From a virus: a stretch of 64,000 nucleotides of DNA. Of this stretch, positions 17,459 through 26,231 are shown piece by piece. Made by a program: the position numbers and the translations under genes. Location of the stretch: IMG/VR virus record IMGVR_UViG_3300044960_000113, positions 1 to 64,000 of that record, one strand, 5' to 3'. Under the pieces are notes generated by a model, which ran no database searches, was not told where the DNA came from, and saw only the letters and a list, made by a program, of their open reading frames with translations. The first letter of the stretch is position 1. The number at the start of each line of letters is the position of its first letter.

Positions 17459-20329
17459 TTAATATACTATTATTTTGTTTAATAATGTTCTTTGAAATGT
17501 TGGGACATCATATCCTAATGCATTAAATATTCCTTCTAATTTTGCATCAATCATTTTAGTTTCTGTTTCCTCTTTATCTATAACAAAATTATTAAACCAT
17601 TTTGGAAATTTTGTTAAATCACTTGGAATTGCAATACTTTTGAAACCTTCAGCATTTGGCTTTAAATAAAAAATTAAAACTTTATCTCCAGATTTTAAAA
17701 TTTTTGCACCTTTGCCTTCAATTTTTTGAACATATTCATTGTAATTAATAGAAGCTCTAACATGTCCAGGAAGATTAACTTTTCTTTTTCCTGTTTTTTC
17801 TAATCTTGTCCATTCATCATAAAACATATCTAAATTATTTACTGCTTTAGCAATGCCAATAGCTATTAAATTCTTGTCGTTTTTAAATAAAGTTTTTCTA
17901 GAATTATTAATAAATGTTTCTAATTCATTATATGACTTACCATCTAAAACCATATTTAATACATCTTTAAGAAATTTTTGAATTATTTTAGGTGTATCAG
18001 ATTTTTTTATTTCTGATCCCATTGCTTTTAATTTATCAACTGGTTTTCCCTCTTGATCAACAACTCTAATAATATATTTCTTTTTAGCTTGGAATAGTCC
18101 TCTAATACCAACAATTTCTCTAACTGCTCTAATTAAATTATCATAATTTTCATTACACAAAAAAGCATCTTTCATAAAATTTTGAAATGAAGAATTGATA
18201 AAATTAGCGGTTTCATCTGCTATTCGTATTGCTTCTTCTTTGTTTTTTGCGTTTGTTTTAAAATAAACAGAATCGGTGTCACCATATATAATAACTGGGC
18301 AATCAGTTGTATAAATGTGGTTAACTTTACCTTCACTATCAACTTCTGACGTTTTATTTAATTCATAAAATTTATTTGTAATATATTTTCCAGCCATCCT
18401 AATCATATGTGATGTTATTTGTCTGCCTGTTGCTGTTACAGATGCACCCATACGTTCATCAAAAAATCTAAACCAAACATTTAATAATGCTCCATATGTA
18501 GAATTAAGCTGGATTTTTTTTGTATTTTGTAATAAATCATACTTAGAAATCATTTCTTTTGCATAATTTATTTCGTTTTCATTTTTATTATCTTGTTTTT
18601 CCAATTCGGCCAATTTATTTAACCATTCTTTTTTATGTGTTTGTAATTTTTTTCTTTCATTAAACCACTCAGTCAATACAGCAGGAATTACTCCCATATC
18701 ATTACTTTGATCAAAAACTGTTCCATACGCAGATATTGCCCATTTATTTTCTTTAAGAATATTTTTCCATTCTTTTCCAGTAGCTTCGTATTTTTCACCA
18801 TTTTCTAAAACTAAAATATGTGAAATATTATCTTCTTTAAATATTCCATACCAATCATTTTCAAAATCTGTAAACTGTCCTATTATTTTTTCTGGTGAAA
18901 TGTTTAATGAACGTATACATGATGGATATAGAGAATTAATGTCGCAAGATCCTATCCATTCATGTAATCCAATTTTTGGTGTCATAACTATTGCACCTTC
19001 AACTTTACCGTGTGATGGTTTTAATTCTTTATCAGAAACTATTTTATTCATTTCATGATGTGCATAATTAATAATACCAGTTTCTACAAATTTTACGGTG
19101 CCTAATACAGATTCTAGCATGACTGTATTATCATGTGCCATTTGATTTGCTAAAGCAATAAAATTAAATTTTTCATCTAATTTGTGAAGAATTTGAACAT
19201 CTCGAATGTTATAAAGAATAAATTTATAAAATGATATTTTTATAACTTCTTGATTTACTTCGTCATATTCTTTTAATAATTCTTCATTGCTATTATTCTT
19301 TTTAATTTCACGTTTTATTATTTCTCTTTTGATTTCTGCGGCAAGTTTTTGATTATCAATGCTTGATTTTCTATTTTTATAATCTTTTAATATAATTTTT
19401 ATGTCTTTTTCTGAATAATTTGATAAATCTGGACAAAATGTACCATTATATAATTCTTCAAGTGTACCATCATATTCTAATTTTGGAATTTCCAATTCTT
19501 CATCTGCGATTGATGCCAACGACCATGAAGTTCTTCCTTCAAATGTGAATTTTTTAAATAATTGAAGATAGTCCAAATGAATTCGTCCACTTAATTTAAC
19601 AGTAATATTTTTAATGCCAAATTTTTCAATTTCTTTGAATTTAGGATAATCTGCACCTGGAAAACACCAACGCTGTGTCATTTTTTTACCTAATACCATT
19701 TCGGTTCTTTTTATTAAATATGGTATATCAAAAAAATCAGAGTTCCATCCACTTAATAAATCACAATCTTCTATAATTTCTAATGTTGTTAATAATAATT
19801 CATATTCGGATGAAACAATTATTAAATTTGAATTAATGTCCGACGTTAAATCAGAAAAAATATTAGCTGAGCTATCTTTTAATCCCCTTGGAGGAACAGC
19901 AACAGTAACATATTCATCTAGCCATTGTAAATAGATAGTTATAACATTAATTGGTGCATATGGATTATCAGGTGAACTGAATCCTAAATTTTGTTGATAA
20001 TCAACTTCAATATCAATAAAACAATAATGTAATTTTGGTGCATCTTTTTTATAATATTTTTCCATCAATATTTTATCAAGTGGAGAAATATCAGATTCAT
20101 ACTTAATTTTATATTTTTGCGCTGTTTTTTCAAATTCGGCGTAATTTTCAAAATCAAGTCTTGTTAATTTTTTGTTATCGAGGGATATGAATTTTCCATT
20201 TTCATCTTCTATATAAAAATAATAAGGGCAATTATAAACCTTTTTTAATCGCCCTTCTTCTGAACGTTCCCATATTATAACTTTTTCTCTATTATAATCG
20301 ATTATTCCGCTTATATAATTGCTAGACAT
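17459..20329 (-). CDS. 43: DNA polymerase, family B, gp43-like
   Basis: 956 residues, near T4 gp43 (898). The 3'-5' exonuclease comes first: CFIDIEVDY (Asp106, Glu108), SGWNSDFFDIPYL (193-205). The polymerase motifs follow: motif A DINSLYPS (463-470), motif B region IQLNSTYGALLN (606-617) and motif C YGDTDSVYF (682-690). A KKKYIIRVVD segment lies in the thumb region, and the C-terminus ends FQRTLLNKIIVY, where gp43 binds the clamp. All catalytic residues appear intact. It follows the DsbA-like gene by 5 bases and is followed immediately by the clamp, an order different from T4 (45-44-62-regA-43). No intein or intron is visible. Confidence 0.97.
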   Translation of the reverse strand: MSSNYISGIIDYNREKVIIWERSEEGRLKKVYNCPYYFYIEDENGKFISLDNKKLTRLDFENYAEFEKTAQKYKIKYESDISPLDKILMEKYYKKDAPKLHYCFIDIEVDYQQNLGFSSPDNPYAPINVITIYLQWLDEYVTVAVPPRGLKDSSANIFSDLTSDINSNLIIVSSEYELLLTTLEIIEDCDLLSGWNSDFFDIPYLIKRTEMVLGKKMTQRWCFPGADYPKFKEIEKFGIKNITVKLSGRIHLDYLQLFKKFTFEGRTSWSLASIADEELEIPKLEYDGTLEELYNGTFCPDLSNYSEKDIKIILKDYKNRKSSIDNQKLAAEIKREIIKREIKKNNSNEELLKEYDEVNQEVIKISFYKFILYNIRDVQILHKLDEKFNFIALANQMAHDNTVMLESVLGTVKFVETGIINYAHHEMNKIVSDKELKPSHGKVEGAIVMTPKIGLHEWIGSCDINSLYPSCIRSLNISPEKIIGQFTDFENDWYGIFKEDNISHILVLENGEKYEATGKEWKNILKENKWAISAYGTVFDQSNDMGVIPAVLTEWFNERKKLQTHKKEWLNKLAELEKQDNKNENEINYAKEMISKYDLLQNTKKIQLNSTYGALLNVWFRFFDERMGASVTATGRQITSHMIRMAGKYITNKFYELNKTSEVDSEGKVNHIYTTDCPVIIYGDTDSVYFKTNAKNKEEAIRIADETANFINSSFQNFMKDAFLCNENYDNLIRAVREIVGIRGLFQAKKKYIIRVVDQEGKPVDKLKAMGSEIKKSDTPKIIQKFLKDVLNMVLDGKSYNELETFINNSRKTLFKNDKNLIAIGIAKAVNNLDMFYDEWTRLEKTGKRKVNLPGHVRASINYNEYVQKIEGKGAKILKSGDKVLIFYLKPNAEGFKSIAIPSDLTKFPKWFNNFVIDKEETETKMIDAKLEGIFNALGYDVPTFQRTLLNKIIVY

Positions 20330-20334
20330 TATTT

Positions 20335-20643
20335 TTAATTGCTAATTTTGTTTCCTGTTAAAAGTTCAATAACCATTTCTAATTCTTCAGCTTCCATTTG
20401 TATTTCTGTAAAATTATTATTGTAATACATTTTAACAAGTTGATTAAATTTTTTACCTTTAATACCTAATTTGTCAATTGCTTCATCTCTTAAATTTTTT
20501 ATTGATTCGTTTTCATCAGCTATTCTTGTTTTGCAACGAACAGCTTCATCAATAAAACCTTGAAGTTTTGCTCTATCAGATGGATTATTTAAAATGTCAA
20601 TTAAACTTCTAAACTGTGTTTTTTGTTTTTTAGTGCGTGCCAT
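20335..20643 (-). CDS. dsbA: dsDNA-binding protein, DsbA-like
   Basis: 102 residues. The region IKNLRDEAIDKLGIKGKKFN (about 45-64), followed by QLVKMYYNNN and an acidic helix AEELEMVIELL, lines up with T4 DsbA (IKDIRIRAKDELGVDGKMFN, then LLALYHKDN and an acidic end). T4 DsbA binds double-stranded DNA and modulates late promoters. The N-terminus is basic (MARTKKQKTQ). A strong AAAAGGAGTATATTTT site sets the start. The gene opens the polymerase operon. The assignment is from remembered sequence and needs a profile search. Confidence 0.65.
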   Translation of the reverse strand: MARTKKQKTQFRSLIDILNNPSDRAKLQGFIDEAVRCKTRIADENESIKNLRDEAIDKLGIKGKKFNQLVKMYYNNNFTEIQMEAEELEMVIELLTGNKISN

Positions 20644-20708
20644 AAAATATACTCCTTTTGATTAAGAAAGAAATAAAGAATTTTTTAAAATATATTTAAA
20701 TTTATTTT

Positions 20709-21146
20709 TTAATGAACGTATAATGACCCTATTTCTCCAGGTTCGACAATTATCGTAGACATTAAAAATGATTCAAACCTTTTTCTTTTACCTTTTAAAC
20801 TTGATAATTTTACTATATAAAATTTTAAAAGATCAGTTAAATTCCAATTTTTTGTATGTTCTATTAAATAATTATCTATTATATTATCTGAAATAATAAA
20901 TTTATATCTAGGATTATATTCCCAGATGATTCCATATTGCTTATTTGAAGAATTATTTATTTCTGATAATTTATCTTCTAAAAAAAGATTACATGTATTA
21001 AAACATTCTATATAATCTTCAAATGGCTCAGATAGCATTATTATTTCATATATATTTGGAAAATAAAAACATAAATCATCATTTTGATAATCTTTCGATA
21101 ATGGCATCATCTGAACACTATATCTATAAGTCGTTTTCTTATTCAT
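20709..21146 (-). CDS. Unknown protein
   Basis: 145 residues, mixed alpha/beta, with YGIIWEYNPRYKFIISDN near the middle and the C-terminus VEPGEIGSLYVH. It follows the 170-residue unknown gene by 15 bases and lies upstream of the DsbA-like gene. There is no signal peptide, membrane segment or known motif. The ATG at 21146 has no strong ribosome binding site. It belongs to a group of four to five genes (20.7-23.0 kb) that probably serve one unknown function. Confidence 0.65.
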   Translation of the reverse strand: MNKKTTYRYSVQMMPLSKDYQNDDLCFYFPNIYEIIMLSEPFEDYIECFNTCNLFLEDKLSEINNSSNKQYGIIWEYNPRYKFIISDNIIDNYLIEHTKNWNLTDLLKFYIVKLSSLKGKRKRFESFLMSTIIVEPGEIGSLYVH

Positions 21147-21161
21147 ATATTATTTGTTATT

Positions 21162-21674
21162 TTAATGCACAAGTGTTTCTTTTTCTTGGTGGATTATGTC
21201 TATTAAATTTTCTTTTCTCGAAATAACAAAAACTTTAATTTCTAATCCATTTTTAATTTTTAAAGGTGATAAAAAATTTGTTTCTTCTTCATTTTCATCA
21301 TAACTGTCATCATCGTTAACAATATCTTCATCATCGTCTTCTGTTTTTTCTTTGTTGTCAATGACTGTTATATATGCTATAGGATTAATGACTTCTTCTA
21401 ATGTATATTCTTTAAAAAGATTAAATAATTTTTCTATTTTACTTGATACTTTATCGTTATTAGGAAAATATTTTTTGTTAAAATAAAATTTAATGTTATA
21501 ATTATTAAAAATTATAGGATCATTTAAAATTTTTGAAAGTTCCCCAAATGCTTCTATATCAGAAATAAAATCATTTGATGCTATTGTTATTTTTTCAAAT
21601 TTATATTTTGGATTATATAATGTATGTATTAAATCACCATATATATTAATTAAATAAAAATATCTCTCATTCAT
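21162..21674 (-). CDS. Unknown protein with acidic linker
   Basis: 170 residues. An N-terminal beta start (MNERYFYLINIYGDLIHTLY) leads to a mixed domain; residues 112-133 are an Asp/Glu linker, followed by a short C-terminal beta segment (GLEIKVFVISRKENLIDII). Its start overlaps the stop of the 355-residue gene by one base, so the two are translationally coupled. No family recognised. Confidence 0.65.
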   Translation of the reverse strand: MNERYFYLINIYGDLIHTLYNPKYKFEKITIASNDFISDIEAFGELSKILNDPIIFNNYNIKFYFNKKYFPNNDKVSSKIEKLFNLFKEYTLEEVINPIAYITVIDNKEKTEDDDEDIVNDDDSYDENEEETNFLSPLKIKNGLEIKVFVISRKENLIDIIHQEKETLVH

Positions 21675-22741
21675 TATACTGGACCTAGTATTTTTTTATT
21701 TTTATAAGTATTTAAAAATTGCACTCCATTTTTATTATTTAAATTATATTTCTCTTGTGTAAATAACCCGCCAATATTTGGAATTCTAATTGGAGGAAAT
21801 GCATCAGAAATTCCAAACTCGCTGATTTCTATTACTAAATCATTATCATTTTTAATCATTCTAATATTTGCAACATCATTTATTATTTTATTACAATCAC
21901 CATAATATGTAAATATTCTATCTGTTATATTCCATGGTTTATTTCCTAATAAAAGCATTATATTTGATATTGTTGAATTCACGACAGAATTTAGTGTTAA
22001 TGAAGTATTTACATCAATAACCAATTCTGTTGAATTGCATGTATACAAAAAATACGTTTGATTTCTAAATACAATTTTATTCACATTACCCCATACAGAA
22101 GATATATTTCCGCCAAGTGTATTTCTATTAAATGTTAAAGTTTTTTGAAATACTGGTAATTCTGGAGACACAATAACAATAATCGAAGAATCCTCTAATA
22201 TAGGAGGTGAAAATAATATTGTATGTGTTGAAACATTTCTATTCCAATCTGTTCCTTCAATTACTTCTATACCATTTACAAATACTCTAATATTATCTGT
22301 TAAAGTAAATCGTAAAAGTTTTTTTTCTGGTGTATCATCTAAACCATTGACTTGAGATATTGGCTGATTTTTATTATAAACATATTCTTTATATTCGGTT
22401 GATTTAGATTTTACAACATTAAAAATTAAATCTATACTAGGAACATTATCTATAGATGCTAGAGTTATTTCATTATTTTCACCACTAGATAATGATATAA
22501 ATTTTTCTTCTTTAATTTCTTGTGTTACAATATTTTTTGTTCCTCTAGGACGCCAATCTTCTAATCCTGCGACAGAAGAATGTAAAATTCGTCTTTTAAC
22601 ATTTTGTTCATTTATTTTTTGAAGAGTTCCTCGACATCCTAGTGTTATTGTACACTTGGGAACAAAAAACCTCTTAATATCATTTTCTAATATTATTGTT
22701 CTTTTACATGTGTCACATTTATATTCTGAAAAGTTTTTCAT
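21674..22741 (-). CDS. Unknown protein with N-terminal zinc ribbon and beta-rich body
   Basis: 355 residues. The first 40 hold two Cys pairs (YKCDTCKR and CTITLGCRG) that can form a zinc ribbon. The remainder is beta-rich, with TLTDNIRVFVNGIEVIEGTD (about 150-170) and an SPPILEDSSIIVIVSPEL stretch like those of phage tail or baseplate proteins. A virion role is therefore plausible, but I cannot name a family. Its ATG overlaps the stop of the small membrane protein gene upstream (ATGA). Confidence 0.7.
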   Translation of the reverse strand: MKNFSEYKCDTCKRTIILENDIKRFFVPKCTITLGCRGTLQKINEQNVKRRILHSSVAGLEDWRPRGTKNIVTQEIKEEKFISLSSGENNEITLASIDNVPSIDLIFNVVKSKSTEYKEYVYNKNQPISQVNGLDDTPEKKLLRFTLTDNIRVFVNGIEVIEGTDWNRNVSTHTILFSPPILEDSSIIVIVSPELPVFQKTLTFNRNTLGGNISSVWGNVNKIVFRNQTYFLYTCNSTELVIDVNTSLTLNSVVNSTISNIMLLLGNKPWNITDRIFTYYGDCNKIINDVANIRMIKNDNDLVIEISEFGISDAFPPIRIPNIGGLFTQEKYNLNNKNGVQFLNTYKNKKILGPV

Positions 22742-22983
22742 TCTTGTTTAACAACCTTTCTATAATTACGTAAAATAATATCAACATCTTGGCAATTATA
22801 TGATTCTCCATTTTTATAGTTAATAACTTTTATACAAGAATTATCACTACTTTTAATAACAACTTCTGGTAGTGAATAATATTCTTTTATTATATTATTT
22901 ATTTCAATACCACTTATTGTCAAAATACATATTAATAATGCAACAAATGCTAATTGTTTAGTTGAAACAATATGATATGACAT
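22738..22983 (-). CDS. Small membrane protein
   Basis: 81 residues with one hydrophobic segment (about 11-29: LAFVALLICILTISGIEI) and a soluble C-terminal part containing two Cys (SDNSCIKVINYKNGESYNCQ), which could form a disulfide outside the cytoplasm. Excellent AATGGAGGATTAAAA site before the ATG. It is the first gene after a 424-base gap and heads a coupled gene set. Function unknown; similar small anchored proteins are common in marine T4-like phages. Confidence 0.75.
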   Translation of the reverse strand: MSYHIVSTKQLAFVALLICILTISGIEINNIIKEYYSLPEVVIKSSDNSCIKVINYKNGESYNCQDVDIILRNYRKVVKQE

Positions 22984-23407
22984 TTTTAATCCTCCATTAA
23001 TAAATATTTTTCTTCAACATTCATATTAAAAATTGTATACAATTCAGATTGTTTTATCCATTTTGACCAAGTTAAATCTTTATCTATATAGATTTTATTT
23101 CACAACAAATACAAAATTTGGATACATTTTAAAATAAATTTTCCATATAAATTTGTATAAACTATATAAACATATACAAAACTTATAAAAAATACCAACC
23201 AAACTAGTTGATGATTGAAAAATTTTAAAAATCGATTAATCTGGAATTTGAACTCTATATTTTAATTTCGAGTTTTAAACCCAAGAATGCAATTTCTCCC
23301 ATGTTTTCACCAAAGGTATCTCGGTTTCCTTCTATGGTCTACAAGTTAAACGTACAAACGTACTTTAGTTCTATCATAAACATACGTATTTAAAATATTT
23401 AATTTCA
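22984..23407. other. 424-base gap without an intact gene
   Basis: No intact gene or tRNA is seen. It holds three things: a patch at about 23255-23340 that is clearly richer in G and C and translates on minus to TIEGNRDTFGENMGEIAFLG and a short tail before a TAG, perhaps a gene remnant; two copies of AAACGTAC in tandem at about 23348-23363; and short hairpins such as TTTGTAT/ATACAAA (23152-23180). The minus-strand promoter for the 22738-22983 gene is probably here, but no late box is present. Confidence 0.5.
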
Positions 23408-24022
23408 TTATTTTTCTAACGCATAATTTATTAATAAACGAATACTTTTTGCTAATTCAATTGTGTATTCAACATCTTGTAATGGATCGTGTTCATTTCT
23501 ATTTTCTAATCCTATTAATTTAAATAAATCATTTGATTTAAATTTGTTAAATGCTATCAATCCGGCAGAAGAAGTATCTAATTTAACATGATGAATTTTA
23601 AACATTATATCATATGGTTCTAATAATTGTTTCGTAAATGCTATATCAAAATCAACATTGTGCCCCAAAATTAAAACTTTTGGTGTTATGCCAAAATACG
23701 TTAATACAAAATTTCCTAAATCTATTGCTGCTTCTTCTTGTGTTTTGCCATTTTTATCAAGAAATTCGCGTGTTAAACCATGAATTTTTTCTGCATCATT
23801 TGACCATTTATATTTTTTATTATCAAATTTAATATATCGTTTCATTTTATCAACAATTGAAAAATCATCAGTATTGAAAACTGCTGCACCAAATGCAATA
23901 CCTTGATAATCAATACTAGAATCTCCATCAAAATTAGATCCACTTGTTTCCCAATCAATACATAATCCATATTTTGGGATAAATCCAGATTTTGTATAAA
24001 CGGTTCCAAATAAATTAGACAT
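23408..24022 (-). CDS. DnaQ-like 3'-5' exonuclease
   Basis: 204 residues of the DEDD exonuclease fold: exo I CIDWETSG (Asp23, Glu25), exo II region ILGHNVDFDIAF (about 118-129) and exo III NEHDPLQDVEYTIELAK near the end, with His and Asp as expected for the DEDDh type. The fold removes nucleotides from 3' ends of DNA or RNA; T4 DexA is a counterpart with a different sequence. As the polymerase here has its own proofreading domain, this enzyme may act in DNA degradation or RNA turnover. Confidence 0.85.
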   Translation of the reverse strand: MSNLFGTVYTKSGFIPKYGLCIDWETSGSNFDGDSSIDYQGIAFGAAVFNTDDFSIVDKMKRYIKFDNKKYKWSNDAEKIHGLTREFLDKNGKTQEEAAIDLGNFVLTYFGITPKVLILGHNVDFDIAFTKQLLEPYDIMFKIHHVKLDTSSAGLIAFNKFKSNDLFKLIGLENRNEHDPLQDVEYTIELAKSIRLLINYALEK

Positions 24023-24070
24023 AATTTATTATTTTATAAAAATTTGGTTAAACTTGTATTATAATCAAAG

Positions 24071-24718
24071 TTATATTACTTTTGAATTAAGTAATTCATT
24101 AATATAATTTATACAAATTTGTACACGTTCATTTAAAGTATCAGATTTTAAATGCAATATTGGTAAATTAAAACATAACTTATTTGATGTTAATTTATCA
24201 ATTATAAAATTATGAATATTATCACGTGAAGCTAAATCTGCCCTATTTGGATCTTTTTCAAATTCAATATTATCTAATGGATAAACAAGAATTAAACCAC
24301 TATATAAAGACATCATTTCACAACATCTTTCAAAATAATTTTTATACCAAGAATGTAAATCTAAAATATCAGCTTCTGAAATATTTTTATTTAAACATAA
24401 ACGGGTAACCCATTCTTTTGCATATGCTGCAATATCTAAATATGAACGTTCAGTTATAGAAATAGATTTATTAGATGACAATAAAATATTGTAATCTGAT
24501 TTACGTTTTTCTTTTAAAATCAATTCTTGAAATTGTTTCATTTTTGGGATAGTTTCATAAGCTTCATCTAATTTTGAATATCCTAATTTTTCTTGACATG
24601 TTCTAGACACTTTAAAAGTATCTTCATATATAAAATTTGAATACATATCTGATAGTTTTTTTATAGTGCTTGATTTACCAGTACCATGAGTACCGCAGAA
24701 TGCTATAAGTTTTGTCAT
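24071..24718 (-). CDS. P-loop kinase-like protein (AAA_28/NadR-like)
   Basis: 215 residues with a Walker A loop at the N-terminus (AFCGTHGTGKSST, residues 6-18), a Walker B-like segment SGLILVYPLD and an RADLASRDN region that resembles the lid of NadR-type nucleotide or nucleoside kinases. Members of this group phosphorylate small substrates such as nicotinamide riboside or deoxynucleosides. The substrate cannot be inferred. The gene lies between the exonuclease and the sulfotransferase fragment with a gap of about 50-70 bases on each side. Confidence 0.75.
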   Translation of the reverse strand: MTKLIAFCGTHGTGKSSTIKKLSDMYSNFIYEDTFKVSRTCQEKLGYSKLDEAYETIPKMKQFQELILKEKRKSDYNILLSSNKSISITERSYLDIAAYAKEWVTRLCLNKNISEADILDLHSWYKNYFERCCEMMSLYSGLILVYPLDNIEFEKDPNRADLASRDNIHNFIIDKLTSNKLCFNLPILHLKSDTLNERVQICINYINELLNSKVI

Positions 24719-24786
24719 ATGTTTTTAGTATAAAATATTTCTATTGTTTGCTATTATAATACATTCTAATGATTAAGTACATTGTT

Positions 24787-25272
24787 TTAAATATTTATTT
24801 CAAAAAAATTATAATAAGATTCATATACTCGATAAATAGCATCAATATTTTTAAAATATTGTTCGGGTTTTTTTGTAAATCGTTCACTATTAGTACTAAA
24901 TTTTTTATCAACGTTAAATTTAAATCTTAAATATTCATCTGGGTTATTTTCAAAATCTTCGAAATATATAATCGGGACTTCTTTAAACATTATATTTTTA
25001 TATCTAAATGCTTTAACCATAAAAAATAAATCTTTTTTAAGTGTGTTAATATTAATTGTTATTTTATTAGATTTTAAATTTTCTTGTATATTTTTGGATA
25101 TATCTGGTGATGTTACTTGCCAAATCTTTAAATGATCACATATATATCTTGATAATAATGCTGATAATTTATTTTTTCGTTCTAATCGAATTAATTGAAT
25201 ATTGTCTGCTTTTAATTTTGTAGTTAATTCAGAATATTCATTTATATATATCAAAAACTTTAAATACTCCAT
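24787..25272 (-). CDS. Sulfotransferase-like protein, C-terminal fragment (frameshifted)
   Basis: 161 residues beginning at an ATG without any ribosome binding site, inside the 3' end of the N-terminal fragment gene. IQLIRLERKNKLSALLSRYI (about 26-45) is the usual second PAPS-contact region of sulfotransferases. Reading the two fragments together with two extra bases in the tract GATATATATAAATG (about 25240-25250) gives an uninterrupted protein of about 256 residues (VFDIYINEYSELTT across the joint). I therefore regard this as the second half of one gene, broken by loss of a TA unit, unless ribosomal slippage or a sequence error explains it. Confidence 0.7.
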   Translation of the reverse strand: MEYLKFLIYINEYSELTTKLKADNIQLIRLERKNKLSALLSRYICDHLKIWQVTSPDISKNIQENLKSNKITININTLKKDLFFMVKAFRYKNIMFKEVPIIYFEDFENNPDEYLRFKFNVDKKFSTNSERFTKKPEQYFKNIDAIYRVYESYYNFFEINI

Positions 25273-25555
25273 ATATGTTATTTAATGCTAATTTATTTAA
25301 TATATCTATTCTATTATTAAATTCTATTTTTGGATTTAAATTACGTATAATATCTAAAAAATTATGCTTGATATCTAAAATTTCTAAATTATTTTTATTT
25401 AATTTAAATATATGAGTGTTATGCAAGTTTAACATTTCATAAAAGTTTTGTTTATTAAATGCATAACATAAAAATTCTTGAAGAATTGTAGATCCAGTTC
25501 TTGGATAACTTAATATACCAATATGTTTATTTGGTTCAATTATTATAGTATTCAT
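25238..25555 (-). CDS. Sulfotransferase-like protein, N-terminal fragment (frameshifted)
   Basis: 105 residues. GILSYPRTGSTILQEFLCYA (about 13-32) is the P-loop-like PAPS-binding motif of sulfotransferases, which move a sulfate group to hydroxyls of sugars or other acceptors. The frame ends shortly after GVFKVFDIYK at a TGA where the second fragment, in another frame, carries on the same family. The gene start lies 20 bases inside the end of the glycosyltransferase-like gene upstream. In a cluster of glycosyltransferases the natural acceptor would be a glycan. Confidence 0.75.
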   Translation of the reverse strand: MNTIIIEPNKHIGILSYPRTGSTILQEFLCYAFNKQNFYEMLNLHNTHIFKLNKNNLEILDIKHNFLDIIRNLNPKIEFNNRIDILNKLALNNIYGVFKVFDIYK

Positions 25556-26231
25556 AGAACTGTTTCTTTAACCAATCAAAATTATTAATTAACATCAATT
25601 TTTCTTTTTCATTTTTATTTTCTAATCCATATTTTTTACCGGCATTTGCACCATCTATAACAAATTGGCCAAATTTTTTATCATTACCAACTGTACACCA
25701 AATATTTAATCTATGTTCTGTTTCATGATCTATTTGTCCATTTATAGATTTACTTGCTAATTTAACACATTCTCTAAATGCACCTCGCCAAGCGTGAAAT
25801 GGGCTAGAATTAAAATTTGTAATACTTGCTATATCATTATGAATATAAAGACCATCTGAAATATTACTAGTAACATCTATTAATGTTTTATTATTATTTT
25901 GTATTTTAAAAAAATTTTTAGATAATATCTTTACACCACCATAACCATAATCTAAATCATTTACTGGATTTTTACTTCTCCAAACATGTGTTAAATTACG
26001 TATACCAACAGGTGGTTTATATGAAAAATCAAAATTTGGTAATATTTCTGCATCACCATCTATAACATAAAATAATTGTGTGTTTGATATTTCAGCAGCT
26101 TTTTTATGAGCATTAAATATTCCATTTATTCCATGCACACGCTTTGCATTTTGAAAAACAGAAACAAGTTTATTCCAATTTTCATCTGCATTTGGTTCAT
26201 CATATGAAATAAAAATAACATCCATCATCAT
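25536..26231 (-). CDS. Glycosyltransferase-like protein (YDEP type), short paralogue
   Basis: 231 residues. It starts DVIFISYDEPNADENW, continues NAKRVHGINGIFNAHKKAAE and has a GT-A-type DGD metal motif at 58-60 (FYVIDGDAEI). These three blocks recur in the 323-residue protein encoded two genes upstream, so the two are paralogues. GT-A enzymes transfer sugars from nucleotide-sugar donors. YGYGGVKILSKNF and FHAWRGAFRECVKL are further shared blocks. Its ATG overlaps the stop of the radical SAM gene (ATGA). The acceptor is unknown. Confidence 0.75.
   Translation of the reverse strand: MMMDVIFISYDEPNADENWNKLVSVFQNAKRVHGINGIFNAHKKAAEISNTQLFYVIDGDAEILPNFDFSYKPPVGIRNLTHVWRSKNPVNDLDYGYGGVKILSKNFFKIQNNNKTLIDVTSNISDGLYIHNDIASITNFNSSPFHAWRGAFRECVKLASKSINGQIDHETEHRLNIWCTVGNDKKFGQFVIDGANAGKKYGLENKNEKEKLMLINNFDWLKKQFYEYYNN

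Noticed and set aside
23220-23345. Possible tRNA gene
   Set aside because: AGTTCAAATTCC on minus recalls a T-arm, but the 5-base stem does not pair and no acceptor or anticodon arm can be drawn.
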